A DNA stretch of 42,864 nucleotides. Origin: Streptomyces tailanensis (GTDB lineage: Bacteria; Actinomycetota; Actinomycetes; Streptomycetales; Streptomycetaceae). The translations under genes were made by a program, and so were the position numbers. Of the stretch, positions 34,354-42,739 are shown piece by piece (within the stretch, counting starts at the first letter, position 1; every line of letters begins with the position of its first letter). The stretch is from positions 26,710 to 69,573 of the forward strand of contig NZ_VTHJ01000034.1 in NCBI RefSeq assembly GCF_008386495.1, written 5' to 3'. Under the pieces are notes generated by a model that was not told where the DNA came from, searched no databases, and was given only the letters and a program-made list of their open reading frames with translations.

Positions 34354-35361
34354 ATGGTCGTTGGCGTTACTGTCAGTTTCGTGTTCGCTGCAGAACGTCG
34401 CCAATTGATCCTCGAAATGGTGCGGGCCAACGGAGCCGTGTCGCTCCGTGAGCTCGCCCGCGTCGTCCAGACCTCCGAAGTGACCGTACGGCGGGACGTG
34501 CGCGCGCTGGAGGCAGAAGGACTCCTCGACCGCCGACACGGCGGTGCGGTATTGCCGGGCGGGTTCACGCGGGAGTCCGGCTTTCCGCAGAAGTCTCATC
34601 TCGCGACCGCCGAGAAGACGGCCATCGCCGATCTCGCCGCGAGCCTCGTCGAAGAGGGCGAGGCCATCGTGGTCGGGGCGGGGACCACCACGCAGGAGCT
34701 GGCACGCCGGCTCGCGCGGATCCCCGGGCTGACCGTCGTCACCAACTCCCTGTTGGTGGCCCAGGCGTTGGCCCACGCCAACCGTGTGGAGGTCGTGATG
34801 ACCGGCGGCACCCTGCGCGGTTCCAACTACGCCCTGGTCGGCTCCGGCGCCGAGCAGTCCCTCCAGGGGCTGCGTGTCTCCAAGGCCTTCCTCTCCGGGA
34901 GCGGACTGACCGCCGAGCGCGGGCTGTCCACGTCCAACATGCTGTCGGCGTCCGTCGACCGCGCGCTGGTCCAGGCCGCCGCCGAGGTCGTCGTCCTCGC
35001 CGACCACACCAAGCTCGGCACCGACACGATGTTCCAGACGGTGCCGACCGATGTGATCACCCGGCTGGTGACGGACGACCCGCCCGGCCACGACGACCGT
35101 GCGGTCACCGAGCTGCAGGCCCTGGCCGACCAGGGTGTGCAGATCGCGGTCGCCGGGGCGTCGGGCGGCGGTGGTACGGGAGGCGATCCCGTCCCGGCGC
35201 GCCCGTCGCGCCGGGACATGCCCCTGCCCGGGCCGCGCCGCAACCAGGTCCACGGCTCCGCACCGCAGTTGCGCAGCGCCGCGGTCCTCGGGGACCAGCC
35301 GACGGCCGGTGAGCGGGAGAGGGAGCGGGCGGCCCGGGTCGCGGACCTGCGGCGCCGTTAG
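34354..35361 (+). CDS. DeoR-family transcriptional regulator
   Basis: This protein of 335 aa has an N-terminal HTH (RQLILEMVRANGAVSLRELARVVQTSEVTVRRDVRALEAEGLLDRRHGGAV, with the DeoR signature) and a sugar-phosphate-sensing DeoRC domain (VGAGTTTQELARRLA...VTNSLLVAQAL...GGTLRGSNYALVG...VVLADHTKLG). A disordered basic tail of about 65 residues follows. GTG 34381 (MFAAERRQ) is an equally plausible start, since DeoR proteins usually begin just before the HTH. A CTGCT-GAA-AGCAG palindrome precedes the ATG. Effectors of this family are phosphorylated sugars, so deoxyribose- or ribose-phosphate is conceivable; no CTACGCGCGTAG site occurs at its own promoter. Confidence 0.9.
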   Translation: MVVGVTVSFVFAAERRQLILEMVRANGAVSLRELARVVQTSEVTVRRDVRALEAEGLLDRRHGGAVLPGGFTRESGFPQKSHLATAEKTAIADLAASLVEEGEAIVVGAGTTTQELARRLARIPGLTVVTNSLLVAQALAHANRVEVVMTGGTLRGSNYALVGSGAEQSLQGLRVSKAFLSGSGLTAERGLSTSNMLSASVDRALVQAAAEVVVLADHTKLGTDTMFQTVPTDVITRLVTDDPPGHDDRAVTELQALADQGVQIAVAGASGGGGTGGDPVPARPSRRDMPLPGPRRNQVHGSAPQLRSAAVLGDQPTAGERERERAARVADLRRR

Positions 35362-35396
35362 CCTCCGGCGGTCACACGGGATCGGTCCACTGCCGG

Positions 35397-35963
35397 TTAC
35401 GGTTTCAGGCCCCGCAGGGTCAGTGTCAGCAGGCGGTCGGCCAGCTCCGGGTCGTCCGGGGTTTCTTCGGCCGCCAGCGCGATGGCGTTGGTGAGCTGGA
35501 GCAGGTCGCCGATGGACACGTCGTCGCGTACGGCGGCCGCCGCCTGGGCCCGCTTCAGCAGGGCCTCGCCGGCCTCCCGGATGGGGGCGCAGCAACGGGC
35601 CAGGTCCGAGGTGTCCTCTTCAGCGCCGGGGGTGGCGGTGTACGACACCGTCATCAAGGCTCGTGACAGGCCCCGGTACTCGCCCGCGTGGGTGACGATG
35701 TCGCGCAGCCAGGCCACGAGTGCTGCGCACGGCTGGGCCGCTTCCAGGTGGGCCTTGGCTTTGGTCAGGAGGTCGGCCACCGTGTCCTCGAAGACCGCGC
35801 TCAGTAGGGCTTGGCGGTTGGGGAAGTGGCGGTAGAGGGTGCCGATGCCTACGCCTGCGCGGCGGGCGATGTCTTCTAGAGAGGCGTTGGTTCCTTGGGC
35901 CGCGAAGGTGGTGCGGGCCTCGGTGAGCAGGCGCTGGTGGTTGCGGCGGGCGTCGGCTCGCAT
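35397..35963 (-). CDS. TetR-family transcriptional regulator
   Basis: This 188-aa protein has an N-terminal HTH (ARTTFAAQGTNASLEDIARRAGVGIGTLYRHFPNRQALLSAVFEDTV) and the SbtR-like C-terminal domain (DLLTKAKAHL...GLSRALMTVSYTATPG...LLQLTNAIALAAE). It is convergent with the DeoR gene, 35 bp apart. No linked efflux or enzyme gene gives its target. Confidence 0.88.
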   Translation of the reverse strand: MRADARRNHQRLLTEARTTFAAQGTNASLEDIARRAGVGIGTLYRHFPNRQALLSAVFEDTVADLLTKAKAHLEAAQPCAALVAWLRDIVTHAGEYRGLSRALMTVSYTATPGAEEDTSDLARCCAPIREAGEALLKRAQAAAAVRDDVSIGDLLQLTNAIALAAEETPDDPELADRLLTLTLRGLKP

Positions 35964-36000
35964 GGGGGCACCTGACTCTCTTCGCTGGGTGGGTTCAGCC

Positions 36001-36095
36001 TAAGAGCTCGGGTGAGTGTGGTTGGTGGGCGGCTGCGGGTGGGTGGGGGTTGATCGCGCAGTTCCCCGCGCAGTTCCCCGCGCCCCTAAAGGGCG
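36001..36095 (+). repeat. Copy of dispersed intergenic repeat with internal duplication
   Basis: Contains TAAGAGCTCGGGTGAG, GGCGGCTGCGGGTGGGTGGG and a core in which GCGCAGTTCCCC is tandemly duplicated (36057-36080), followed by GCGCCC-CTAAA-GGGCGC. It lies between the tetR promoter and the carboxylase terminator. Confidence 0.7.
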
Positions 36096-36137
36096 CGGAC
36101 CCCGGCCGGGAGTGTCAAGTTGCCGCCCCCAACGGTC

Positions 36138-36177
36138 GAGCGCCCGACCGCTGGCAGTGCCAGTTCGCCGGGCGCTC
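36138..36177 (-). terminator. Two-tier hairpin after the acyl-CoA carboxylase alpha gene
   Basis: An outer stem GAGCGCCCG/CGGGCGCTC encloses an inner stem CTGGCA/TGCCAG, 24 bp beyond the stop codon at 36201. Confidence 0.7.
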
Positions 36178-36200
36178 TGAGGTGTCGTACGAGCCCTGTG

Positions 36201-37976
36201 TCAGTCCTTGATCTCGCAGATCACCGCGCCCGATGTGACTGAGGCGCCTACCTCGGCCGACAGGGCCTTGACGGTGCCGGAGCGGTGGGCGTTGAGGGGC
36301 TGTTCCATCTTCATGGCCTCCAGGACGACGATGAGGTCGCCTTCCTTGACCTCTTGGCCCTCCTCCACGGCGACCTTGACGATCGTGCCCTGCATGGGGG
36401 AGGCGAGGGTGTCGCCGGAGGCCGCGGGGCCGGACTTCTTGGCGGCGCGGCGCTTGGGCCGGGCGCCAGCGGCGAGGCCGGTGCGGGCCAGGGTCATGCC
36501 GAGGGAGGCGGGGAGGGAGACCTCCAGGCGCTTGCCGCCGACCTCCACGACGATCGTCTCGCGGTCCTTCTCGTCGTCGGCCTCGGTGGTGTCCGTGGGG
36601 GCCGCGAAGGGCTTGATGTCGTTGACGAACTCGGTCTCGATCCAGCGGGTGTGGATCGTGAAGGGGTCCGTGCTGCCGGTGAGTTCGGGGGCGAAGGCCG
36701 GGTCCTGCACCACCGCGCGGTGGAAGGGGATGGCGGTGGCCATGCCCTCGACGGTGAACTCGTTCAGGGCGCGGGCGGCGCGCTGGAGGGCCTGTCGACG
36801 GGTGGCGCCGGTGACGATCAGCTTGGCGAGGAGGGAGTCCCAGGCCGGGCCGATCACGCTGCCGGACTCCACGCCCGCGTCCAGGCGGACGCCGGGGCCG
36901 GTGGGCGGAGTGAACGTGGTGACCGTGCCGGGGGCCGGGAGGAAGTTACGGCCCGGGTCCTCGCCGTTGATGCGGAACTCGAAGGAATGGCCGCGCAGCG
37001 GCGGGTCGTCGTAGCCGAGTGCCTCGCCGTCGGCGATGCGGAACATCTCGCGGACCAGGTCGATGCCGGTGACCTCCTCGGTGACCGGGTGCTCCACCTG
37101 GAGGCGGGTGTTGACCTCCAGGAAGGAGATCGTGCCGTCCAGACCGACGAGGAACTCGACCGTGCCGGCGCCGACGTAGCCGGCCTCCTTGAGGATGGCC
37201 TTCGAGGCCGCGTACAGCTCGGCGTTCTGCGCCTCGGACAGGAACGGGGCCGGGGCCTCCTCCACCAGCTTCTGGTGGCGGCGCTGGAGGGAGCAGTCAC
37301 GGGTGGAGACCACGACCACGTTGCCGTGGCTGTCGGCCAGGCACTGGGTCTCGACGTGGCGGGGCTTGTCCAGGTAGCGCTCGACGAAGCACTCGCCGCG
37401 GCCGAAGGCCGCGACCGCCTCGCGGACGGCCGAGTCGTACAGCTCGGGCACCTCTTCCAGGGTGCGGGCGACCTTCAGGCCGCGGCCGCCGCCGCCGAAC
37501 GCCGCCTTGATCGCGATCGGCAGGCCGTGCTCCTCGGCGAACGCCACGACCTCCTCGGCGCCGGACACCGGGTCGGGCGTGCCCGCGACCAGCGGGGCGC
37601 CCGCGCGCTGGGCGATGTGACGGGCCGCCACCTTGTCGCCGAGGTCGCGGATCGCCTGCGGGGGCGGGCCGATCCAGATCAGGCCCGCCTCCAGGACCGC
37701 CTGCGCGAAGTCCGCGTTCTCCGAGAGGAAGCCGTAACCCGGGTGGATCGCGTCCGCGCCGGAGTCCTTCGCGGCCTGCAGCACCTTGGCGATGTCCAGG
37801 TAGCTCGTCGCCGGGGTGTCACCGCCCAGGGCGAACGCCTCGTCCGCGGCCCGCACATGCAGCGCGTCCCGGTCCGGGTCGGCGTACACGGCCACGCTCG
37901 CGATCCCGGCATCCCGGCACGCCCGGGCGACGCGGACAGCGATTTCGCCTCGGTTGGCGATCAACACCTTGCGCAC
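36201..37976 (-). CDS. accA2: Acyl-CoA carboxylase alpha subunit (biotin carboxylase + BCCP)
   Basis: This 591-aa protein has an N-terminal biotin carboxylase (VRKVLIANRGEIAVRVARACRD, ATP-grasp motif GGGGRGLKV, EVNTRLQVEHPVTE) and a C-terminal biotin-carboxyl-carrier domain with biotinylation site Lys556 in EAMKMEQP. It carboxylates its own biotin and passes CO2 to the beta subunit. The length equals the AccA1/AccA2 proteins of S. coelicolor. GTG 37976 has GGAG sequences upstream; the frame is open to 38063 but the extension is not conserved-looking. The pccB, epsilon and ligase genes needed for the complex are nearby. Confidence 0.93.
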   Translation of the reverse strand: MRKVLIANRGEIAVRVARACRDAGIASVAVYADPDRDALHVRAADEAFALGGDTPATSYLDIAKVLQAAKDSGADAIHPGYGFLSENADFAQAVLEAGLIWIGPPPQAIRDLGDKVAARHIAQRAGAPLVAGTPDPVSGAEEVVAFAEEHGLPIAIKAAFGGGGRGLKVARTLEEVPELYDSAVREAVAAFGRGECFVERYLDKPRHVETQCLADSHGNVVVVSTRDCSLQRRHQKLVEEAPAPFLSEAQNAELYAASKAILKEAGYVGAGTVEFLVGLDGTISFLEVNTRLQVEHPVTEEVTGIDLVREMFRIADGEALGYDDPPLRGHSFEFRINGEDPGRNFLPAPGTVTTFTPPTGPGVRLDAGVESGSVIGPAWDSLLAKLIVTGATRRQALQRAARALNEFTVEGMATAIPFHRAVVQDPAFAPELTGSTDPFTIHTRWIETEFVNDIKPFAAPTDTTEADDEKDRETIVVEVGGKRLEVSLPASLGMTLARTGLAAGARPKRRAAKKSGPAASGDTLASPMQGTIVKVAVEEGQEVKEGDLIVVLEAMKMEQPLNAHRSGTVKALSAEVGASVTSGAVICEIKD

Positions 37977-38283
37977 GATGGCTCCCTCTCCTTGAAACAA
38001 GCCGATTTTAGGGACTGCCGACACGGCGTTTCGACCCGTCCTCAATGGTGAGCTTGCCCACATGGAGCGTGAAACGAGGCTCGCTCGAGCGGCGAAATCC
38101 CTTGTCGCACAGCATGGCGCAGGACACCACGCGAAAACCCTAGCCCTCTCATGTGGTCAAGGTCTCTGTGCGGCCGTGCTGCGGCCGGTTGGGTTTCTTT
38201 GTGGAATCCCTACTAATGGCCCAACGATTCTTTGCTCTCGCGAGAACCCTTGTCCCGGGGTTTACCCGTTAGTAGCGTTCGCG
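37977..38283. promoter_or_regulatory. Divergent promoter region of accA2 and a membrane-protein gene
   Basis: This 307-bp region has lower GC than its surroundings. It holds the accA2 promoter and, at its right end, a probable promoter for the plus gene (TAGCGT about 6 nt before ATG 38284). A separated inverted repeat CTACTAA (38210-38216) / TTAGTAG (38269-38275) flanks the plus-strand promoter. No gene is supported. Confidence 0.5.
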
Positions 38284-38817
38284 ATGGCTCGAACACGTAC
38301 TTCGGGTAACGCACGACAGGGTGGAAGTGGGTGGGGACCGGTGATCCGCAGACCGGTGGCGGTGGTCACGGCGATCGTGCTGTTCGCGGAGGGGCTCGGG
38401 ATCGCCGGGCTGCAGTGGTTCCTCGGCACCGTCGTCGACCGGCAGAAGATGTCGCTCGCAGGGCTCGATCCGGACGTGATGTCCGTGTCGACGAAGGCCG
38501 GGGGTGTTCTCTTCGGCCTCTACTTCGTTTTCTGCGGCGTCGTCGCCCTGCTCGTCTCGCTGCGCAACCGGCCCGCCGCCGGGCTCGGGAGGATCCTGCT
38601 CATCAGTGCCGCCGTCGTGCACGGGCTGCTCGGCGCGCTCACCGTGGGGTTGGTCGGGTGGGGCGCGTTCGTGTTCATGGTGGTGGTGCTGGGGCTGGTC
38701 GTGCTGACGTTGATGACGTACGACCGGCAGGACGGGGTCGCGGACGCGGTGCCGGAGGGGCCCGGGGGCGGCAAGGGCGACGGCTCGGTCACGTCTTCTG
38801 CGCCGAGCCCGTCCTGA
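38284..38817 (+). CDS. Small integral membrane protein
   Basis: This 177-aa protein has four predicted helices (PVAVVTAIVLFAEGLGIAGLQWF; GGVLFGLYFVFCGVVALLVSL; GRILLISAAVVHGLLGALTVGLV; GAFVFMVVVLGLVVLTLMTYD) and polar ends. Start ATG 38284 has no Shine-Dalgarno and lies just after a -10-like box, so it is probably leaderless. The function is unknown; its place inside the carboxylase locus is conserved in my recollection of other Streptomyces. Confidence 0.75.
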   Translation: MARTRTSGNARQGGSGWGPVIRRPVAVVTAIVLFAEGLGIAGLQWFLGTVVDRQKMSLAGLDPDVMSVSTKAGGVLFGLYFVFCGVVALLVSLRNRPAAGLGRILLISAAVVHGLLGALTVGLVGWGAFVFMVVVLGLVVLTLMTYDRQDGVADAVPEGPGGGKGDGSVTSSAPSPS

Positions 38818-38826
38818 TCTGTCGCG

Positions 38827-39447
38827 TCATGTGTTCCTGGGCGTCCACAACTCCGTGATCCCCACGCCCAGTTGGGCCAGCAGGCGGCGCAGCAGGGGGA
38901 GGCTGATGCCGATCACGTTGCCGTTGTCGCCCTCGATGCCGTCGATGAACGGGGCCGAGCGGCCGTCCAGGGTGAACGCGCCTGCCACGTAGAGGGGCTC
39001 GCCGGAGGCCACGTACGCGGCGATCTCCTCGTCGGTGGGGTCGCCGAAGTGGACGACCGTGGAGGCGACGGCGGAGACGTGGCGTTCGCTTGCCGTGTCC
39101 CATACGCAGTGGCCGGTCTGGAGGGTGCCCGCGCGTCCGCGCATCGACTTCCAGCGGGCCGTGGCCTCCTCGGCGTCGGCGGGCTTGCCGAGGGCTTCGC
39201 CGTCGAGGTCGAGCACCGAGTCGCAGCCGATGACCAGGGCGCCCTTGACCTCGGGCTTCGCCGCCACGACGGAGGCCTTCGCCTCGGCCAGGGCCAGGGC
39301 GAGGTCGGCGGGGGTGGAGGCGGTGACGGCGTCCTCGTCCACGCCGCTGACGATCACCTCGGGCGACAGGCCGGCCTGGCGGAGCAGGTTGAGGCGGGCG
39401 GGGGACTTGGAGGCGAGCACGAGTCGGCGGCGCGGCTGATCGGTCAT
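38827..39447 (-). CDS. maf: Maf-like nucleoside triphosphate pyrophosphatase
   Basis: This 206-aa Maf/Ham1-superfamily protein hydrolyses noncanonical or modified NTPs (dTTP/UTP-type). Motifs are LASKSPARLNLLRQAGL at the N-terminus, VIGCDSVLDLDGEALGKPAD in the middle and DGIEGDNGNVIGISLPLL near the C-terminus. ATG 39447 is chosen; its end is only 9 bp from the convergent membrane-protein gene. Confidence 0.92.
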   Translation of the reverse strand: MTDQPRRRLVLASKSPARLNLLRQAGLSPEVIVSGVDEDAVTASTPADLALALAEAKASVVAAKPEVKGALVIGCDSVLDLDGEALGKPADAEEATARWKSMRGRAGTLQTGHCVWDTASERHVSAVASTVVHFGDPTDEEIAAYVASGEPLYVAGAFTLDGRSAPFIDGIEGDNGNVIGISLPLLRRLLAQLGVGITELWTPRNT

Positions 39448-39524
39448 GCGGCCAGGGTATCGGCGTGGGCGCACGTGCCGCCTGTGGGTGGGGTGGGGCC
39501 GTGCCGCCGTCGTGGTGGCTGTTG

Positions 39525-39653
39525 CTACAGGATGCCCAGCACCAGCATCGCCAGGACCATGGCCAAGGCCATGAGGACACCGAGCCGCCGAAGCATGGCC
39601 TGCGTGTCGCGCAGTTCCTTCGGCGGCTCGTTCTCAGGGTCGGACCAGAGCAT
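39525..39653 (-). CDS. 42-aa single-span membrane protein (MmpB-like)
   Basis: A short ORF reads MLWSDPENEPPKELRDTQAM then LRRLGVLMALAMVLAMLVLGIL and TAG: a charged cytoplasmic N-terminus and one C-terminal membrane helix. The layout resembles the morphogenic small membrane proteins (MmpA/MmpB) described in Streptomyces; I could not confirm the match. A 16-bp palindrome lies 36 bp upstream of its ATG. It is located between maf and the carboxylase epsilon gene on the same strand. Confidence 0.75.
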   Translation of the reverse strand: MLWSDPENEPPKELRDTQAMLRRLGVLMALAMVLAMLVLGIL

Positions 39654-39688
39654 GGTCCGATGGTGCGGTTGGGCGGGGGGTGGGCGCC

Positions 39689-39704
39689 TGAGTACGCGTA
39701 CTCA
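39689..39704. promoter_or_regulatory. Perfect 16-bp palindrome upstream of the 42-aa membrane protein gene
   Basis: TGAGTACGCGTACTCA is exactly self-complementary. It lies between the epsilon-subunit stop and the small ORF (minus strand), at a promoter-proximal distance. It is a good candidate for a dimeric regulator site. Confidence 0.6.
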
Positions 39705-39724
39705 AATGGGGCGCGGGGTTCCGC

Positions 39725-39934
39725 TCAGGTGGGCCAGTAGGTGCGGCTCCAGGTGGTGGGGCCGGGGGCCGGGAGGCGGTGGGCGGCGATGCGGGACGGG
39801 TCGGACCAGGAGTCCCGGGGGGTGGGCGCGCCGGGCGGCTCGGTGGCTGCCGCCGCGGCGCGGGCGCGGACCACCGCCAGTGCGGCGGCCAGCTCCTCGG
39901 GGGTGGGATTGCCCCGTACGACCTTGATCGTCAC
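39725..39934 (-). CDS. pccE: Acyl-CoA carboxylase epsilon subunit
   Basis: This 69-aa protein has the AccE/PccE pattern: TIKVVRGNPTPEELAAALAVVRARAAAAA, a Pro-rich linker, then SWSDPSRIAAHRLPAPGPTTWSRTYWPT. The short protein binds the alpha and beta subunits and stimulates activity. The GTG start lies 9 nt after the pccB stop with AAGGAG between, so the two are co-expressed. Confidence 0.9.
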   Translation of the reverse strand: MTIKVVRGNPTPEELAAALAVVRARAAAAATEPPGAPTPRDSWSDPSRIAAHRLPAPGPTTWSRTYWPT

Positions 39935-39943
39935 AGCGGCTCC

Positions 39944-41533
39944 TTACAGGGGGATGTTGCCGTGCTTCTTCGGGGGGAGGGACTCGCGCTTGGTACGGAG
40001 GTGGCGTAGGCCGCGGACGATGTGGCGGCGGGTGTCGGAGGGGGTGATCACGGCGTCGATGTAGCCGCGTTCGGCCGCCGTGTAGGGGTTGAGGAGGGTG
40101 TCCTCGTACTCCTGGACGAGGCGGGCGCGGACGTCCTCGCGTTCGGATTCGGGGGCGGCGGCGATCGTGCGGCGGTGGAGGATGTTGACCGCGCCCTGGG
40201 CGCCCATGACGGCGATCTGGGCGGTGGGCCAGGCGAGGTTGAGGTCGGCGCCGAGGTGCTTGGAGCCCATGACGTCGTAGGCGCCGCCGAAGGCCTTGCG
40301 GGTGATCACCGTGATGAGGGGGACCGTGGCTTCCGCGTAGGCGTAGATCAGTTTGGCGCCTCGGCGGATGATGCCCTCGTGTTCCTGGCCGACGCCCGGG
40401 AGGAAGCCGGGGACGTCGACGAAGGTCAGGACCGGGACGTTGAAGGCGTCGCAGGTGCGGACGAAGCGGGCCGCCTTCTCGGAGGCGTCGATGTCCAGGC
40501 AGCCGGCGAACTGGAGGGGCTGGTTGGCGACGATGCCGACCGGGTGGCCCTCCACGCGGCCGAAGCCGGTGAGGATGTTCGGGGCGAAGAGGGCCTGCGT
40601 CTCGAAGAACTCGGCGTCGTCCAGGACGTGTTCGATCACCGTGTGCATGTCGTACGGCTGGTTCGCGCTGTCCGGGACGAGCGTGTCGAGCTCGCGGTCC
40701 TCGTCGGTGAGGGTGAGGTCCGCCTGCTCCGGGAAGGACGGGGGCTCGCTGAGGTTGTTCGACGGGAGGTAGGAGAGGAGCTGCTTGACGTAGTCGATGG
40801 CGTCCTTCTCGTCGCCCGCCATGTGGTGGGCGACCCCGGACGTGGCGTTGTGGGTGCGGGCGCCGCCCAGCTCCTCGAAGCCGACGTCCTCGCCGGTGAC
40901 CGTCTTGATGACGTCCGGGCCGGTGATGAACATGTGCGAGGTCTGGTCGACCATGACCGTGAAGTCGGTGATCGCGGGGGAATAGACCGCGCCGCCCGCG
41001 CAGGGGCCCACGACCAGGGAGATCTGGGGGATCACGCCGGAGGCGTGGGTGTTGCGGCGGAAGATCTCGCCGTACATGCCGAGGGCCATGACGCCCTCCT
41101 GGATACGGGCGCCGCCGGAGTCGTTGATGCCGATGACCGGGCAGCCCGTCTTGAGGGCGAAGTCCATGGCCTTCATGATCTTCTGGCCGAAGACCTCGCC
41201 GAGGGAGCCGCCGAGGACCGTGAAGTCCTGGGAGAAGACCGCTACCGGGCGGCCGTCGACCGTGCCGTAGCCGGTGACCACGCCGTCGCCGTACGGGCGG
41301 TTGTTCTCCATGCCGAAGTCGGTGGAGTGGTGGCGGGCGAACTCGTCGAACTCGACGAAGGAGTCCTCGTCGAGGAGCAGCTCGATGCGCTCACGGGCCG
41401 TCAGTTTGCCCTTGGCGTGCTGCTTTTCCACCGCGCGTTCCGAACCGGCGTGTGTCGCTTCGTCGACACGGCGCTGGAGATCCGCGAGCTTCCCCGCGGT
41501 CGTGTGGATGTCGATCTCTTCCGGCTCGGACAT
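39944..41533 (-). CDS. pccB: Propionyl-CoA carboxylase beta subunit
   Basis: This 529-aa carboxyltransferase has both crotonase-type halves: GVVTGYGTVDGRPVAVFSQDFTVLGGSLGEV, the GGARIQEGV oxyanion segment, SLVVGPCAGGAVYSP, and AFGGAYDVMGSKHLGADLN. Asp420 in AYDVM corresponds to the residue (Asp422 of S. coelicolor PccB) that favours propionyl-CoA over acetyl-CoA. The product methylmalonyl-CoA is a polyketide extender. Start ATG 41533 has GGGAG about 10 nt upstream. It forms an operon with the epsilon subunit. Confidence 0.94.
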   Translation of the reverse strand: MSEPEEIDIHTTAGKLADLQRRVDEATHAGSERAVEKQHAKGKLTARERIELLLDEDSFVEFDEFARHHSTDFGMENNRPYGDGVVTGYGTVDGRPVAVFSQDFTVLGGSLGEVFGQKIMKAMDFALKTGCPVIGINDSGGARIQEGVMALGMYGEIFRRNTHASGVIPQISLVVGPCAGGAVYSPAITDFTVMVDQTSHMFITGPDVIKTVTGEDVGFEELGGARTHNATSGVAHHMAGDEKDAIDYVKQLLSYLPSNNLSEPPSFPEQADLTLTDEDRELDTLVPDSANQPYDMHTVIEHVLDDAEFFETQALFAPNILTGFGRVEGHPVGIVANQPLQFAGCLDIDASEKAARFVRTCDAFNVPVLTFVDVPGFLPGVGQEHEGIIRRGAKLIYAYAEATVPLITVITRKAFGGAYDVMGSKHLGADLNLAWPTAQIAVMGAQGAVNILHRRTIAAAPESEREDVRARLVQEYEDTLLNPYTAAERGYIDAVITPSDTRRHIVRGLRHLRTKRESLPPKKHGNIPL

Positions 41534-41848
41534 CGGGATGCGGCTCCCTGGCTGCTCAATGGGGACGTGAGGGTGGCTTGAGGCTGACTTGCTGAGTGTT
41601 TGCCCAGTACGTGCTCAGAAGCGGGGGCGGTTACTCATCCGTAGCGTAGTGCTGGGCCTACCGTTCGGCAGTGCGGCGTTGACCACACTCCCCACCCCTT
41701 GGCGCTGCACGATCAGTGCGTCGCGGCGAGACACGCCGGAGGGGGTGACAACACGCAAGTGATCGAACACCCGTGAACCTCGGTCCGCCAGGACTGAAAT
41801 CCGTTTCCTTCGCCGGGGACGGAGGATGTCAAACCTAGGGTGGGTTGC
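41534..41848. promoter_or_regulatory. Divergent promoter region of pccB and biotin-protein ligase
   Basis: This 315-bp region has no convincing gene. At the right end TAGGGT (41836-41841) lies 8 nt before the ligase ATG and is a likely -10 box. CTGAG-N17-CTCAG near 41585-41611 is a loose inverted repeat upstream of pccB. No recognised operator was found. Confidence 0.5.
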
Positions 41849-42739
41849 ATGACGTCAACGCCACCAGGTGCAGAAGGAAACCCGTCCGACGGGCCCCATG
41901 AGCCGAGGCCGGACCGATGGTCCGACCTCGGCCGCCCGCCTCTCAACGCCGCCGCCCTGCGCCGGGCGCTCGTCCGCGCGGGCGGGCTGTGGAGCTCGCT
42001 GGACGTGGTGCCGGTCATCGGGTCCACCAACACCGACCTCGCGGGGCGCGCCGATCGGCTGCCCGAGGGGGCGGTGCTCGTCGCGGAGGAACAGCGGGCC
42101 GGGCGTGGGCGGCTCGATCGCAGCTGGACGGCGCCGGCTCGGTCGGGGCTGTTCTTCTCCGTGCTGCTCAAGCCGGTCGAGGTGCCGGTGGAGCGGTGGG
42201 GGTGGCTGCCATTGCTCACCGGGGTTGCCGTGGCGACGGGGTTGTCCCGGGCCGCCGGGGTCGATACGTCACTCAAATGGCCCAACGATGTGCTGGTGAC
42301 CGTGGGGGGTGAGGAGCGGAAGGCCGGGGGGATCCTCGCGGAGCGGGCGGGGAGCGATGGGGTCGTGGTGGGGATCGGGGTGAATGTGAGTCTGCGGGCG
42401 GATGAGCTGCCGGTGCCTTCGGCGGGGTCGCTGGTGCTGGCGGGGGCCGTGAACACGGATCGGGATCCGTTGCTGCGGGCTGTGTTGCGGGCCTTGGAGG
42501 AGTGGTACGGGCGGTGGCGGGCGGCTGGGGGGGATCCGGGGGTGAGCGGGCTGCAGGAGACGTATGCGGCGGGGTGCGCGACGTTGGGGCGGAAGGTGCG
42601 GGCCGAGTTGCCGGGGGATCGGTCCTTGGTGGGGGAGGCGGTTGCGGTGGATGGGGACGGTCGGTTGGTGTTGGCTACGGGGGAGGGGGTGCAGGAGCCG
42701 GTGGGGGCGGGGGACATCGTGCATCTGCGGGGCGTTTGA
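41849..42739 (+). CDS. birA: Biotin--[acetyl-CoA-carboxylase] ligase
   Basis: This 296-aa group I biotin-protein ligase attaches biotin to the carrier Lys of AccA-type subunits. Motifs are GRGRLDR (residues 85-91, biotinyl-AMP loop) followed by SW, LKWPNDV with Lys143, and RKAGGILAE; the C-terminal SH3-like domain ends with VGAGDIVHLRGV. There is no N-terminal HTH, so it does not act as a repressor. The ATG at 41849 lacks a Shine-Dalgarno and lies 8 nt after TAGGGT, suggesting a leaderless message. Codon use is normal; the 3' third is unusually rich in GGG. Confidence 0.93.
   Translation: MTSTPPGAEGNPSDGPHEPRPDRWSDLGRPPLNAAALRRALVRAGGLWSSLDVVPVIGSTNTDLAGRADRLPEGAVLVAEEQRAGRGRLDRSWTAPARSGLFFSVLLKPVEVPVERWGWLPLLTGVAVATGLSRAAGVDTSLKWPNDVLVTVGGEERKAGGILAERAGSDGVVVGIGVNVSLRADELPVPSAGSLVLAGAVNTDRDPLLRAVLRALEEWYGRWRAAGGDPGVSGLQETYAAGCATLGRKVRAELPGDRSLVGEAVAVDGDGRLVLATGEGVQEPVGAGDIVHLRGV

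Noticed and set aside
36285..38051. 588-aa plus-strand ORF opposite accA2
   Set aside because: GC-driven shadow of the biotin carboxylase gene; no recognisable domain.
40022..41581. 519-aa plus-strand ORF opposite pccB
   Set aside because: Shadow ORF made of Gly/Ala/Val/Asp/Glu strings; pccB on the other strand is fully conserved in motifs.
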